Below the pieces are notes generated by a model that worked only from the letters and a program-made list of their open reading frames with translations, was not told the origin of the DNA and made no database searches. A DNA stretch of 64,000 bases from Sindora glabra (taxonomy: Eukaryota > Streptophyta > Magnoliopsida > Fabales > Fabaceae): contig CM035226.1 of assembly GCA_020226215.1 (NCBI GenBank), positions 90,482,895-90,546,894 of the forward strand, given 5' to 3'. Within the stretch, counting starts at the first letter, position 1. Every line of letters starts with the position of its first letter. Positions 22,963 through 34,795 of this stretch are shown in pieces. The position numbers were made by a program, and so were the translations under genes.

Positions 22963-24540
22963 GAATCTCACTATTGATTATCATCATAGGAAAGCTAATA
23001 TGGTGGTAGATGCTTTGAGTAAAAAACTAACTGGAAATCTAGCTTATTTGCTTATCACTTAGAGACATATTTTGGAAGACATAAGAAGATTTGATTTGGA
23101 GGTGAGAGGTAAGGGGTTAGTGGTACAATTGACATATTTAAGAGTTAAACTTACATTGTTTAAAAATATTAGAATAAGTCAAAATAATGATACTTATCTT
23201 TGGAAAATCATATAAAAAGTGGAATTTGGTTCTTAATATGACATTTCTATACATGATGATGGATCCTTGAAATTTGCTAATAGAATATGTCTTCATAATA
23301 ATAAGGCCCTAAAAGGGGACATTTTATCCAAGACTCGTAGTTTAAGATATACTATTCACCTAATGAAAAGAGTTGTATATAAAGTTGGGAGAAAACTTTT
23401 GGTGGAATAATATTAGAAGGGAGATAGTATAGTTTTGTAACTTATTGTTTGATGTGTTAACAAGATAGAACACCAAAAGATAATAAGGGAATTACAACTA
23501 TTCCTATCTTTGTGTGAAAGTGAGAATATATGATTATAGTCTTTGTGGTGCGTCTACCATAATGTCCAAGTAGATTTATTGTTATTTGGGTAGTCATAAA
23601 TCAATTAAGTTTGCTCATTTCTTGGCATTTTGAGTTAGTGCATTTCTAGAAAATTTAGCAAATTATGTTTAAGAGATTGTAACATCGTATGGTGCCACAA
23701 TATCTATTGTGTCTGACAAAAATTCTATATTTATCTTACACTTTTGAGTTTTACCACAATTCATCATCCTTAAATTAATGGACAATACGAGAGAACTATT
23801 CAAATTCTATAAGACATGCTGGGAGCTTGTGATCTAGACTTAAGAAGATTATAAGATAACCACTTGCTATTGGTTAAATTTGCTAATGGTAAAAATTATC
23901 AATCTACCACACAAATGTATTCTTATAAGGCATTATATAGTTGAAGGTGTAGATCACCTATTTGTCAGGATGACATGAGAGAAAGGAAAATATTAGCACC
24001 ATAAATTATTCAAGAAATTAAAGGGAAAGGTCAAATTAATCAAAGAACATATTCATATGGCTTAGAGTAGGCAAAAAAGGTAGTGTTAATAACAGAAGAT
24101 GATTGTTGGAATTTGAGGTGGAGAATTATGTTTTCTTGAAAATATTACCTACAAAAGGTTTTAGACTTTGTATTCATGGTAAGTTACGCCTTAAGACTAA
24201 TTAAACCTTTTCAAATTTTGAATCGAGTGACATTGAGGCATATATGCTTGCTTTACTGCTATTACTATCAAGTGCACATAATGTGTATTATGTTTTCATG
24301 CTACGAATGTATATATTGATCCCCAAGTGATGCTATAGATTACATACCTATTCAATTTCAACCCGATCTCACTTATGAGGAATATCTTGTAAGGATTGTT
24401 GATTAGAAAGAATAGGTCCTCAAGTAGTTCAATATAGCAATCATTTAGAAAGAAAAATCACTTAGGAATTCGAGAATGAAATAAAGGAAAAATACACTAA
24501 ACTTTTCAACAATTGAAGTTAGTTAAGTTTATTGGATTAA
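22963..24540 (+). pseudogene. Old Ty3/gypsy remnant, 3' part: RNase H end, integrase, C-terminal domain
   Basis: This continues the remnant interrupted at 17642. It begins NLTIDYHHRKANMVVDALSKK, the end of gypsy RNase H. Decayed integrase follows (a SRYTIHP-like segment near 23345, and an IVSDRD-like segment near 23700). Then comes IICWDDMRE-type sequence near 23960 and, near 24350, PIQFQPDLTYEEYLVRIVD, the pre-chromodomain linker of plant gypsy elements. Stops and frameshifts are numerous. Relative to the part before the insertion, the frame is shifted, so a small indel lies near the junction. No LTR is recognisable downstream. Confidence 0.82.
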
Positions 24541-26424
24541 TTTTTTTTAAGGATAGAATGTAAAGCTTAAAATAACAAAATTGTATTATTTTGTTAAGAT
24601 AGGAAATAAATAAGTAAGTAAATAAATAAATAAATAAAAGAGTATAAAAATAAAATTATTCTAATAAAAAAAACTTATTCATAATTTGAGATATTAAATC
24701 TAAATATATAATTATGATTACATAGGGAGGAGTCACATAGTCTTGATTCTTTAACATTATCTGCGTTAGGATTGCTCGCATACATTGTGTTTAAGTTTCA
24801 TTTCACGCTTGCAATTATTTTGCTTTATCTCCAAAACTCAAATTGTTTATTAGAGATATTGGAATTTAACTTGGATGTTTTTAAAAATTTCGATTGCATT
24901 TATCATTGTGATACATAGCTTATAATTATATAACACTTTGTAATCAATCAAGTAGGTTTTACCTCTACTTATTTTCTTCTACTGATTATTGTTATCATGC
25001 AAACATCTTTTTACACTATGTTTAAAACTTACATTTGTTCTTATGGTTATTTATTTTTAGAATGATGAATAATTTGTGATAAATTGGGCATAGCATGATT
25101 TAAACATTTAGAATAAAATTTTATACATATGACTAATGTTGAACTAAATTGGCATGCTTATTTTGAATAGACAATATAAATTTAGCTTATAATATACTGT
25201 GTGTACAGGTATAAAAAAGTAACACAACTTACTCATAACATTTTTCCATCAGAACAAGGAGCTCTATTCATAAGTGGTATTTGAACTATAAAAAATTAGA
25301 AATATCATTTCCTTTGTGTGTTTTTCAAAATCAAATCAATTCCTGTTTAACTTCTATATATTAAAGCATTTCACATAAAAACAGAAAAATGTTTCCCATA
25401 AAATAAATTGTTTAACATGAAAATAAATAAAATAATTTTTACGTAAAATGAAAATATTGATTTCATCTAAGTTCTGAAAAACTTGATTTCATGTAAAATA
25501 TGATTTCATTGTTTGATTATTTTTTCTTTTTGCGATTCTTGATTTTATCACAAAAATTGAGAAAATAGAAAGATACAAAAAGTTCTACAATTATACAGTG
25601 ACTGTTAATTAAAAAAAAAATTGATTAAGAAAGAGATTGATAAAGAACCTTGAATTAAGTAACATCAGCCATCTAATTGGATTTCCTCCATAAAAATCAA
25701 TTGTGATTTATCATCAAATATCACTAGTAGCATCAACATTGAAACAGGAAACATACTCATCAATTAGGTTAGACAACAAAAAGCCGACCAAATCAGATCA
25801 AACGACAATGATGTTTCCTCCAATGTGGCTGAAGTATTTTTACTTGCATAGATGTAAAAAATTTATTATCAATAAAGTGTATCAAAAAATCAAATTCTTT
25901 AATCTAGAAAATCCTCTTTCCCAATTAAAGATGTTGGTTGGATAAGCCACAGTTGACGACAATGATAATGTCTCAAAGATCTAGGTATTGGGATGAGAGA
26001 GTTGTAGAATAGAGAAAAGGCATTCTAATACATAAGTTAGTATAATTAGGAAAAAGAGTAAAAATAAAAGAGAGTATTAGATAGATTAGTAGAATAATCA
26101 AGGATACTTTATATAAAGTGTAAGTATGGTGTTAATGAATAGGTTTATAATTATCGTTGTAATCAAGAACTCAAAAGTTAAAGCAATTAGTAGAAGTTAT
26201 TAAATCGTCAGAGAGCCACCGTTATTTTCATCATTATAGATTCATCATCCAATCCATTATGCTATATCTTTTGAACCTACATCATGTTGAAGATCTTGCA
26301 CATCAAGTATATTAATTTTTTAATTGTCAGTCTCATCCTATGACAAAGGATTTTCCGTGATTTCACTAGTATATTTATTGATCTGCTCGTTATCTGAATG
26401 AATATCCTTAAAATAAAATTTTTA
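24541..26424. other. AT-rich intergenic spacer
   Basis: No gene or clear repeat is visible. A small open stretch at 25703-25945 has composition unlike a conserved protein and no recognisable motif. Confidence 0.4.
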
Positions 26425-26722
26425 TTTATTTATTTTTAATTTTTTGCATCGATTAATTTAATTGCAATTTTCTTCTTTTCGAAACTTGGACGTATAAGAA
26501 TTAAGGATTCAATGTTTTATTGAATTTTTCAATCTTTTTAAATAAAAAATCATTGTTCAAAGCGCACTAGACTTTTTTTTTATTTTAAATTTTTTGTATC
26601 AATTAATTTAATTGCAGTTTTCTTCTTTGCGAAACTTGGACATATAAGCATTAAGCATTCAATGTTTTATTGAATTTTTCAATTTTTTAATTCAAAATAT
26701 CATTGTTCAAAGCACATGAGTT
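26425..26722. repeat. Direct tandem duplication, two ~148-bp copies
   Basis: Copy 1 (about 26425-26572) and copy 2 (about 26573-26722) both contain 'attaatttaattgca.tttt', 'cgaaacttggac.tataag', 'caatgttttattgaattttt' and 'atcattgttcaaagc'. There are no coding features. Confidence 0.8.
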
Positions 26723-27850
26723 TAGACGGACAAAGTTTAAGTATCTAAGTTCACTTGATTGAGTATTACAAAATCTTAATCCTACGACTTTACGAGTTTA
26801 CTTGCGAGTTTGATAACTATGATAATGGTGAGATATAAGAATTTTTCACGTTAATAGCTTATATGCCTTTTGTTTTACGGATATTGAAATTATTTAATGA
26901 TGAAGTTGGAAGAGATTCAAGTAGAGAACCTTCTAGCTGGTAAAAGATGATACGAACATACATTAAGAACCGATTTTTTTTTTTGGTATTTAAAGATAAT
27001 TTTTTTTTCTTCTTTTTTTTTTCCCCCTCTTCCAAACACTAAAAATTTGATGCTTAAAATGTTAAGTATTGAAAATATGGCCCAAATTTTTAGTGTTAAA
27101 ATTTTTAGTATTATCAAATGCATCTTTACCCATAGAATTTAATTTTTGTTTATGTTTGAAATTATAATTTTAAAAATTGGATTGCATTGGCTAGTGAACC
27201 AATTCAATTACTCCTATTGGACTAAAAATGTATATGAATTGATTAGACCTAGTTAAAATCAACTAAAATTTGTGTGAACTAGTTAGAACTGACGAATCAG
27301 ACCATGAACCAATTTTGATAAATTTCATTTATTTTTTTTTGTAAAAAATAAAAAACATAATTTCACAATAATTAAAATATAATACTTTCACAATTTTATA
27401 TCAATTGAATTTATATTTTTTTATAAATTTTTTTTGCATAACTTATTGACATATCTATTGTATTTTTATTACTTATCTATTTATATTATTAATTTATATT
27501 GTATTTTTTTTAGTTTTAACATAATTTGTTATTATAAATATTTATAATACTAATGTGTGTGTATATATATATATATATATATAATTTATATTTTTAATTC
27601 AAATCTATTTCATCCAAAACCAATGAACTAATAACTTTTCCGGTTCAATAATTGGTCCTATTTTAAAATTATGCTAGAAATGAGTTTAGTAATAATTGAT
27701 TTTTTTAATAAAGATTGATATTAAAGCCTTTTAGTAAAAGAAATAAAATGACTATAAGAAATAAATTATAAAAGGTAGTTTATTATTTAATGAGTAAAAT
27801 CTTTTTCCACCCTTCTGAAATTTACCCTTTTTTCTTTTTTACTTTTATCC
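26723..27850. other. AT-rich spacer
   Basis: No gene is visible. A compound (TG)n(TA)n microsatellite lies at about 27555-27583. Confidence 0.45.
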
Positions 27851-29065
27851 TTGTGAAATATTTTGTATCATTTTTGTTTTTATAAAATATTAATTTGTCA
27901 AATACCTTCCATAGAGGAAAGAAATTAAACAAATTAAATTTTATATGAATACTAATTGTTTTGTCATTAGCAATTATGGAAGGCAATATGACTCTTTTTT
28001 TTAAGATGGGATTGTATACAATTTACTATCGGTGTTTTAATATCTATAATGAGCAAATAAAAAAGTAGTATAGATAAATACAATAAAGCATTAAGGGGAG
28101 GATATATAACTTGTGTGAAATGCTTTATCAAATACAAAATATTACAACTAAGTGTAATTGTTACTATTGCTTGCTGAGGTAACAATCAAGTAGGTAATTC
28201 AACATCTAATGGGTGCAAATTTTCTAAGATGGGATCATACACAATTTATTAGTAGAGACCTAGTCTCTACAATGAGCAAATGAGGAAGTAGTAAAGGTAA
28301 ATACAATAAAGCATTAAAGGCAGGGTAACTTGTGTGAAATGCTTTATTAAGTAGAAAATACTACAACTAAATGTAATTGTTACGGTTGCTTGCTGAGTTT
28401 ATGATCAAGTAGGTATTTCAACGTCCAATGGGCATAAAACAGTGCTTGTTGGAAACATAAATCTCCCCCACTCACTCAAGAACAACATTGAAATTACAAG
28501 TAGTTGCAGAGTAAGGATAAAAGGTAGAATCAGAGTACTGCAAATGGTTAGCAAAATGCTAGGGTAGACACATAGTGTGTGTACTATGTACGAGTAGCAA
28601 ATCTAGCACAATGGAGCTCTCATTTGTAGAAATTAGGGTGCTTATAAGCTTCAACTTTAGTGTTTAATGGATTGCCATCATGGATGGTTATCATTCTATG
28701 ATATAGCTAGACATGCAGTTAGGTAGTTATTGATTATCCTAATAACTGCTTATAACCCTTACAATCCTACCATTACTTATGAAGTGGATTGCAGTTGATT
28801 CCTTTGCACATCCTCAAACATATTGTCCCAAGATTCCCGCAATCATAATTGCATTGCTCCCTTATTGACTTTCCTTGTGCAGCCGATAGAAACAAAACTG
28901 AAGCCCTATCTTTTCTAACTTTCAATTGCATAAGATACTTCACCAAACAAAATATCCAACTACTAAGACTTCACAATTAAGTTAACATTAACAAAATGAT
29001 AAAATTGAATAAATTAATATTTCATAAAGACAAAATTGATACAAAATATTTTATAAAAAGAACAA
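27851..29065. mobile_element. Possible non-autonomous DNA element with ~55-bp inverted ends
   Basis: The segment 27851-27905 ('gtgaaatattttgtatcatt' then 'ataaaatattaatttgtca') matches the reverse complement of about 28995-29063 over roughly 55 bp with few differences. The 1.1 kb between has no protein-like frame but holds a tandem duplication. The arrangement could be a DNA transposon lacking its transposase, or two independent MITE halves in opposite orientation. No target duplication was established. Confidence 0.4.
27995..28438. repeat. Direct tandem duplication, two ~220-bp copies
   Basis: Copies at about 27995-28220 and 28221-28438 share 'taagatgggat', 'aatacaataaagcattaa', 'cttgtgtgaaatgcttta' and 'gatcaagtaggta.ttcaac'. 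They differ at many positions, so the duplication is old. Confidence 0.8.
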
Positions 29066-29473
29066 TTTCACACAGAAAAAAAAATAGAGTTTGCTCTTGT
29101 TTAATCTTGATCTTTTTCTTCCTAAAAGCTTTTAACATTAATTCTTTCTTAAGATAACCAATTATTACTAAAGCCTTCGGCACACCATATGATATAGCAT
29201 AAGGACCATTGAATAGAATAGTATTATATAGAATATGGTAGTGTCACGTTTGTTTTGTTATTGTATAAGATGAAGGTTTGTACAAAATTGTTCTACCTTT
29301 TATTTATCATCATGTTATTCAGGAATGTACAAGCTTAGAAAATAATTAATTAATTTAATTAAAATACTCTTACATGTCAAAAACCATTAAAATTTTTCTA
29401 ATTAAATGAATTTGATATATATATATATATAATTAGGCCAAAATGTCCTTCAAGAACATATTTTAAAAATATG

Positions 29474-29475
<2 letters not shown>

Positions 29476-29567
<92 letters not shown>
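29476..29567. repeat. (AT)n microsatellite, about 92 bp
   Basis: An uninterrupted AT dinucleotide run. A minus-strand open stretch across it (Tyr-Ile repeats) is an artefact of the repeat. Confidence 0.95.
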
Positions 29568-29570
<3 letters not shown>

Positions 29571-30409
29571 TAAATATTTGCACTATGATAACAAAATAAT
29601 ATAACATGTTTCATTAACACATGTACACAAAGGCATATATACATGTGTGAACACTCTAATATATATATATATGGATGTATGTACAACAAATTATTTAAAA
29701 AAATTACAATAAATTAATTTAAGAACATAATATTTAATAAATATCTTGTAAAAAATATTAAAAATATTGAAAAATATTTAATGCCTACAAGTACCATAAA
29801 TATAGTCTATATTATCAAATTAAAAATTAAAAAATACTAGATCAAAATATAAGTGTCAACATAAAATATTTCTGATTTTAATTTTAATTTAAAAAAAGAT
29901 ATGTGAGATAAATGAAAGAAAGAGGAGACTTAAAATAATTTTTTTAATTTTAATAATTTAATATTTATCTTAACATTATTGTATTCATCATTATTTTCTC
30001 ATAAGATAGATAAACTTATACAAAATTCAACATATAAAAAAATTAGATAAACTATACAATCTAATTAAAATCTTCAAATATAGGATAAGTTGTGATTGTA
30101 TAATATGTCTTATATTAGGGCATCTTATATAGTACGTGAGAGAAGACCTAAAAAGTCATACTAAGCTCAATAGATTAACACGATACGTTAGTCCTTACAA
30201 GATTTATATATGATACGAATATGAATTATGTCAGGCAAAACCATAAACTCACGATAGGCCAAATATTATTTTTAACGCAGGCCTGGTATAACCCGTCAAG
30301 CCTATTTCTCTCCCTGGTTTCACCGGCAACATACATAAATTCTTATAGAATCTGAAACCCCCTCCAGTTCACACATCGTTCTTCTTTAGAAACCCTTTCC
30401 TCAAAGAAC
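29568..30409. other. Spacer and presumed promoter/leader of the F-box gene
   Basis: AT-rich without reading frames until about 30280. From there the sequence becomes richer in C and resembles a plant 5' leader ('gaaaccctttcctcaaagaac' just before the ATG at 30410). I see no clear TATA box. Confidence 0.4.
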
Positions 30410-33400
30410 ATGGAACCCAGAAAAAGAACGAAAAGACGCCTCTCTAAGCGAGATTTCTTCGAACGTCTTCCCGACGATCTTGTCATCGGCCACATTCTTC
30501 CTCGCGTAGGCACCATGAAAGCCATTGCTCGTCTGAGCATGGTCTCCAGAAGATTCAACAGGCTATGCATGTGGACTCTGAATGTCGATTTCAGCGACCA
30601 AACCAGAATCACCGACGAAATCGCCCGCTACCTCGACAAATTCTTCGATTTCCGTACCAATTCTACTGACCTCAAGTACAATATTCGAAGGCTTAATCTG
30701 AGGGATCTATTGCCGACGAAGTTAACCCAACGAAAGATGATAAAGTGGATACGGCAGGCTTCCTCCTTGAATCTTGAAGAACTTTTCATCGAGAGGTTGC
30801 CAGGGCCTGACTCACGCAGACTCCCTTTTCTTCAATTCCCTTCCAAGTCTCTCAGAATTCTAAGTCTTTACAACGCCAATCTAAAAGAAAACAAAGTGAG
30901 ATTCGATGACTGGCTTTTGAATTGCGAGTGTTTGGAGGAATTGTACCTTACAAACATAATGTTTTTGGATCGGCAACTCAAGATTAACAGTTCGACTCTT
31001 CGAGTATTGTCTATTGTTTCCGATGGTTCTTTCAAATTTTTCAGTTTAGGGCCGAAGCGTCTTCGTGTTTCGGCACCAAAGCTTCGAAATTTGCATGTGG
31101 TCTGGGAACCTCGTGGATTCTGGAAAAATACGAGTGTTGTTAGAGTTTCGGCTCCCAATCTTGAAAATTTCAGCTTAGTAAGAGGCAACACGAAGAGAGC
31201 AGCAGTTTTGGATTATTTATCTCTGGGGGGCTTTCAATGTCTCCAATCTGCTACAATCAGCTTTTATAAAGAGGACCATGTGACTTTTGACAGCATGCTG
31301 GCACTTCACCATGATATCTGTCAACTCAGATCTTTGCAAGTAAATACGGGCTTTATTCGTCAGGTAATTAATTTTCAACGTTACATTTGCATGTTTAGGA
31401 TTTAGGGTTTACATCTTCGGCCAGACCTGATTAATAATTGTTGCGATTATTAGCACTTAATTACTTTGTTTATGGAGTAGAATTTAATTAAAATTGGATA
31501 AAAAACTATTTAATATATTAACCGCAATGAGGGTTGAATCCAAGAGCGCCAGTATATTACGCAAATCTCTTGTCATTAGCCCACCATCTAGCTAGACGCT
31601 TAAATTAGATAAACATTCAGGATCCAAGAGAAGTTATACAGCTGTTTGCGAGACAAACAAACGCCGAATTACAAGCAATCATGATTCAAAACAAATCAAA
31701 TGAAAATACTTGTTTAACTAAGGAGCAAACTATCAATCTGATTCTTAGAAGCTACATTATTTTTCTTTAAAGTTTGTTTTATGTCAATTAACTAAAATTT
31801 CGGAGGAAATATGACCTAACTTTTATCTTCTAGGATATATTTGATTTAGAAATTAGAAAATTTACGATTTAAAGCAAACTTTTCAAAGAAATATGATGGA
31901 GCTTCTATGTTTCCAAGATCAATTCGCTGGTTTTACTCTTCAATGTAACAGCAGATTCACTGACGATGATATTCAACATCTCAAGATGATGCGATCGAAG
32001 GTTGCATGAGTTAAATTATTGTGATTAAATTATATTGTTTGTCAAGGAAGGCATTAGTACTGCAGTCAACCGTCAGGAATAATGTGTGAAATTTTAAAAG
32101 TTTCTCTGTTAATTATTCAATTGTTGATATTAAGTCTTTATTAACCTATAATGCATTGCAGTGTTATTTTCTTGGGTTGCCATTAAGTTTGGACAAGTTA
32201 GGGAACTTGCAAATTATTTTTGGCATAAGTGAAAGATACAGAGGGAAGAGATCAGCTAAAGCAATTACATCCTTCTTAAAGCAACTTCCACTGCTAAAGA
32301 CATTGAAATTCACCTCATATGGAAGAGGAAGGCACAGTTGCCGTTACTGTCGATTCCTGAAACGAAACCGAAACTGTAACGAAGGCCGGGACCAGCAAAA
32401 GGTATGTCCAACAAGTTCATTAAATTAGGGTGCATACATGATTATAAATTGCATGGTTCTAAACTGCTATGGTAGTCAACTGCAATTTCACTGCGGTTAA
32501 TAAAATTGCATATAATTATAATTTAGCACTTTAATCATAATATTTTGTAATTTTGTACTACTATAACTGTATTATTATGTGAAGTTTATCACGACAAAAA
32601 TACAATGCAATTTATCAAGTTTTTAAATAGCAATCCACAATGGTAATATTATGCGAAATATTGCAGTTATAGACTGCAATTTAGAAACTTGATAAATTGC
32701 ATTGTAATTTTGTCATGATTATGGTTTATTATGATTAACAAAATTATAGATAAATGCAATTATTGTGATGCAAAAATATGAATAATTGCAATTCCGGTGC
32801 AATTTACAGTAATAATAATTTTTTTTTATGATATTGCAATAGCTGATCGCAATTTAGAACCTTAAGTGTGTATTTGATTTAAACTAATTTGTTTATCTAC
32901 CATCAGTTGGGTTCTGAGAACGCTCGTTCTAATATGTTTAGCTACAAGTATCTAAGGAATTTCTGTGTTTTTCAATTCGCCTTCAACGTGGAAATATCAC
33001 AAGTAATGATTTGATAACAAACAATTAAATAATTTTTTATAACAGTATATTTTGAAACTAATTTTTAAGAGGAAAAAATTCAATAAAAAATTCACATCTC
33101 TTTCTTTACTAAATTCACATAATCAATTTCTTTGAAAAGTTCTTCTTTAGAAATCAATTTTTCCTATAATTGAATTCATTTCATTTCAATAAAAATTATT
33201 TTAATTCATTTATAGATAATTATATTATTTGAAAACTATGTTAAAAGCAATAATTTCAATCATTTGTGAATGAATTCTTATGTTTGGAATATATTAAAAA
33301 AATATATGTAATTCAATTATAAAATAAGTTTTAATGATATTATAGTAAATTCAATATTAGAAAGAAGTTAAATTTTTATATAATATGGGTTTTATATCAA

Positions 33401-33929
33401 ATGAAACAAATTTTAGTGAAATCCTAAAAGTATTAATAGATTATAAAATGACACAAATGATTAAAACAAAATTTTCAAATAAAATAAAATCTCTTTTTTA
33501 CTTAAATCTAAATACTATTTAAAAAAGGAATTTATTTGAAATCATATTTTCGGTCATTTTTTTAAAAAACTTGGTCGCGTATCAAGTTCCATATTGCAAT
33601 TTTTTTTTCTTTTGAAAAACTTGGTTGTATCAATATCTTTGTGTCCTGCTGTGTCTTGTGTAATTCTAAATTAGGTTCATCATAAATCATAGATGAATAT
33701 ATTTAGATCAATGAATGATTAATTTTTTGTGCTGTAGTTCGTCATGTCGTTGGAACGTGATTCATCAAAGTTTGGAATTTCGAAACTATCTCTCTCCAGG
33801 GAAGCCAACTTAGTTGTCGAGATCCAACTTCGTCAAGGGAGGCACGGGAGAAAGCTGGCCTTGCATATTGTAAGGCATGCTCCAAAGGATTCACAAGTGA
33901 CCATTTCATATCCCCACCCAAAATTTTGA
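30410..33929 (+). CDS. F-box protein with leucine-rich-repeat-like C-terminal region
   Basis: F-box proteins recruit substrates to SCF (SKP1-cullin-F-box) ubiquitin ligases. Five exons join in frame, each ending at a complete codon (all phase 0): 30410-31363, 31875-32000, 32162-32401, 32907-33002 and 33738-33929, giving 535 aa. The start ATG at 30410 is the first in a Met-Glu-Pro-Arg context after a CT-rich leader. The F-box is at about residues 17-61 (FERLPDDLVIGHILPRVGTM, then SMVSRRFNRLCMW). Leu-rich segments follow with spacing typical of plant F-box/RNI-like proteins, for example SLNLEELFI, SLRILSLYNANL, CLEELYL, STLRVLSIV and APKLRNLHVV. The C-terminal exons are less typical: exon 3 ends in a Cys/Arg-rich stretch and exon 5 is basic. 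Substrate and paralog are unknown. The F-box class is clear; the downstream exon structure, especially exon 4, is inferred from splice sites and reading frame. Confidence 0.82.
32455..32861. mobile_element. Foldback MITE inside intron 3 of the F-box gene
   Basis: The element starts GGTTCTAAACTGC, and its reverse-complemented end reads GGTTCTAAATTGC, giving imperfect terminal inverted repeats. Internally, about 32588-32634 is the inverse of 32668-32716 over some 45 bp ('acaatgcaatttatcaagtt'). Repeated 'tgcaattt' words occur throughout. It is about 407 bp, non-coding, and lies between exons 3 and 4. The flanking bases do not show an obvious target duplication, so the superfamily is undetermined. 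Confidence 0.75.
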
Positions 33930-34302
33930 CTGATTTTAAATTAGGATCAGAGTGATGATTATGTTATAATTTAAAAAAATATAAATAAAAAATATAATTA
34001 TTATAAAGAAAAATTACGGTGGCGAAAAATACAACAATCACATATTGCAACCTTATGATTGTAATTTGAAATTGTGCTGCTAACATCGGTCAATTCTTAT
34101 TTTATTTTTTAGTTTATTTTTTTTTCAGAAATGATGAATTTTTTTTGGTTTATGTAGTTATGATAAGTATGTAGTTAATTGTGTTGGTTCACCTTTTCCT
34201 AGTTTCTCACTTTTTACTTTTGGTTTCTTTAGGAAGCTTACCTTCATCTTCAATGCTATTATATTCATCTAGAGTACCTTAATTTGCATAATCATATGAG
34301 CA
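33930..34302. other. 3' flank of the F-box gene
   Basis: Presumed 3' UTR and short spacer. An AATAAA-containing AT stretch lies near 33980. No other feature is visible before the CACTA element. Confidence 0.4.
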
Positions 34303-34315
34303 CACTATAGCAAAA

Positions 34316-34795
34316 AAGATCTTTAGCGGTGACACTCGGCCGTCGCTAAAGGAAAAAGTCATCGGTATAGTTTCGTACCTAAAACAACCATTATGTCGTT
34401 GTTAAAAGTACAGCCTTTTACGACGACAATGAACGACAATGTCGTCGTAGAAAACAATTTCAAAATTAAAAAAATTTTGAAATTTGATTTTCAGTAACGA
34501 TATTGTTATCGCTAAAAATAAAAAAGTCATCGCTGAAGCTGACTTTTAACGATGATATTATCGTCGCTGTAAGTTATGCCTTCAGTGACGATAATTGTTG
34601 TTACTGAAAGTCCAAAGTTCAGCGACGACAACTATCGTCGCTGAAAGTCCAAGCTTCAGCGACGACGTTAGTCGTTGCTAAAAGTCGGGATTCGTCGTCG
34701 CTAAAAGTTCGGGCTTCAGTGATGATAATGTTGTCATTAAAAGTCATTTTCAATGATGACTTTCTAGCCCTATAACGACGACATAAAGGTTTTTT
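34316..34795. repeat. Left subterminal repeat array of the CACTA element
   Basis: The region contains about a dozen copies of a short unit around 'tcagcgacgac' in both orientations, often arranged as back-to-back palindromes (for example 'gttcagcgacgacaactatc' followed by 'gtcgctgaaag'). GC content is well above the surroundings. Confidence 0.85.

Noticed and set aside
25703..25945. 80-codon open frame in spacer
   Set aside because: Low-complexity, no conserved motif, no splice context or leader.
29398..29607. Minus-strand open frame of Tyr-Ile repeats
   Set aside because: It reads straight across an (AT)n microsatellite; composition is an artefact. The same applies to frames at 46984-47415 and 47126-47338.
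34316..34795. Regularly repeated 'cagcgacgac' words that look array-like
   Set aside because: Not a CRISPR array: units alternate in orientation, spacing is irregular, the DNA is plant nuclear, and they match CACTA subterminal repeats at the other end of the element.
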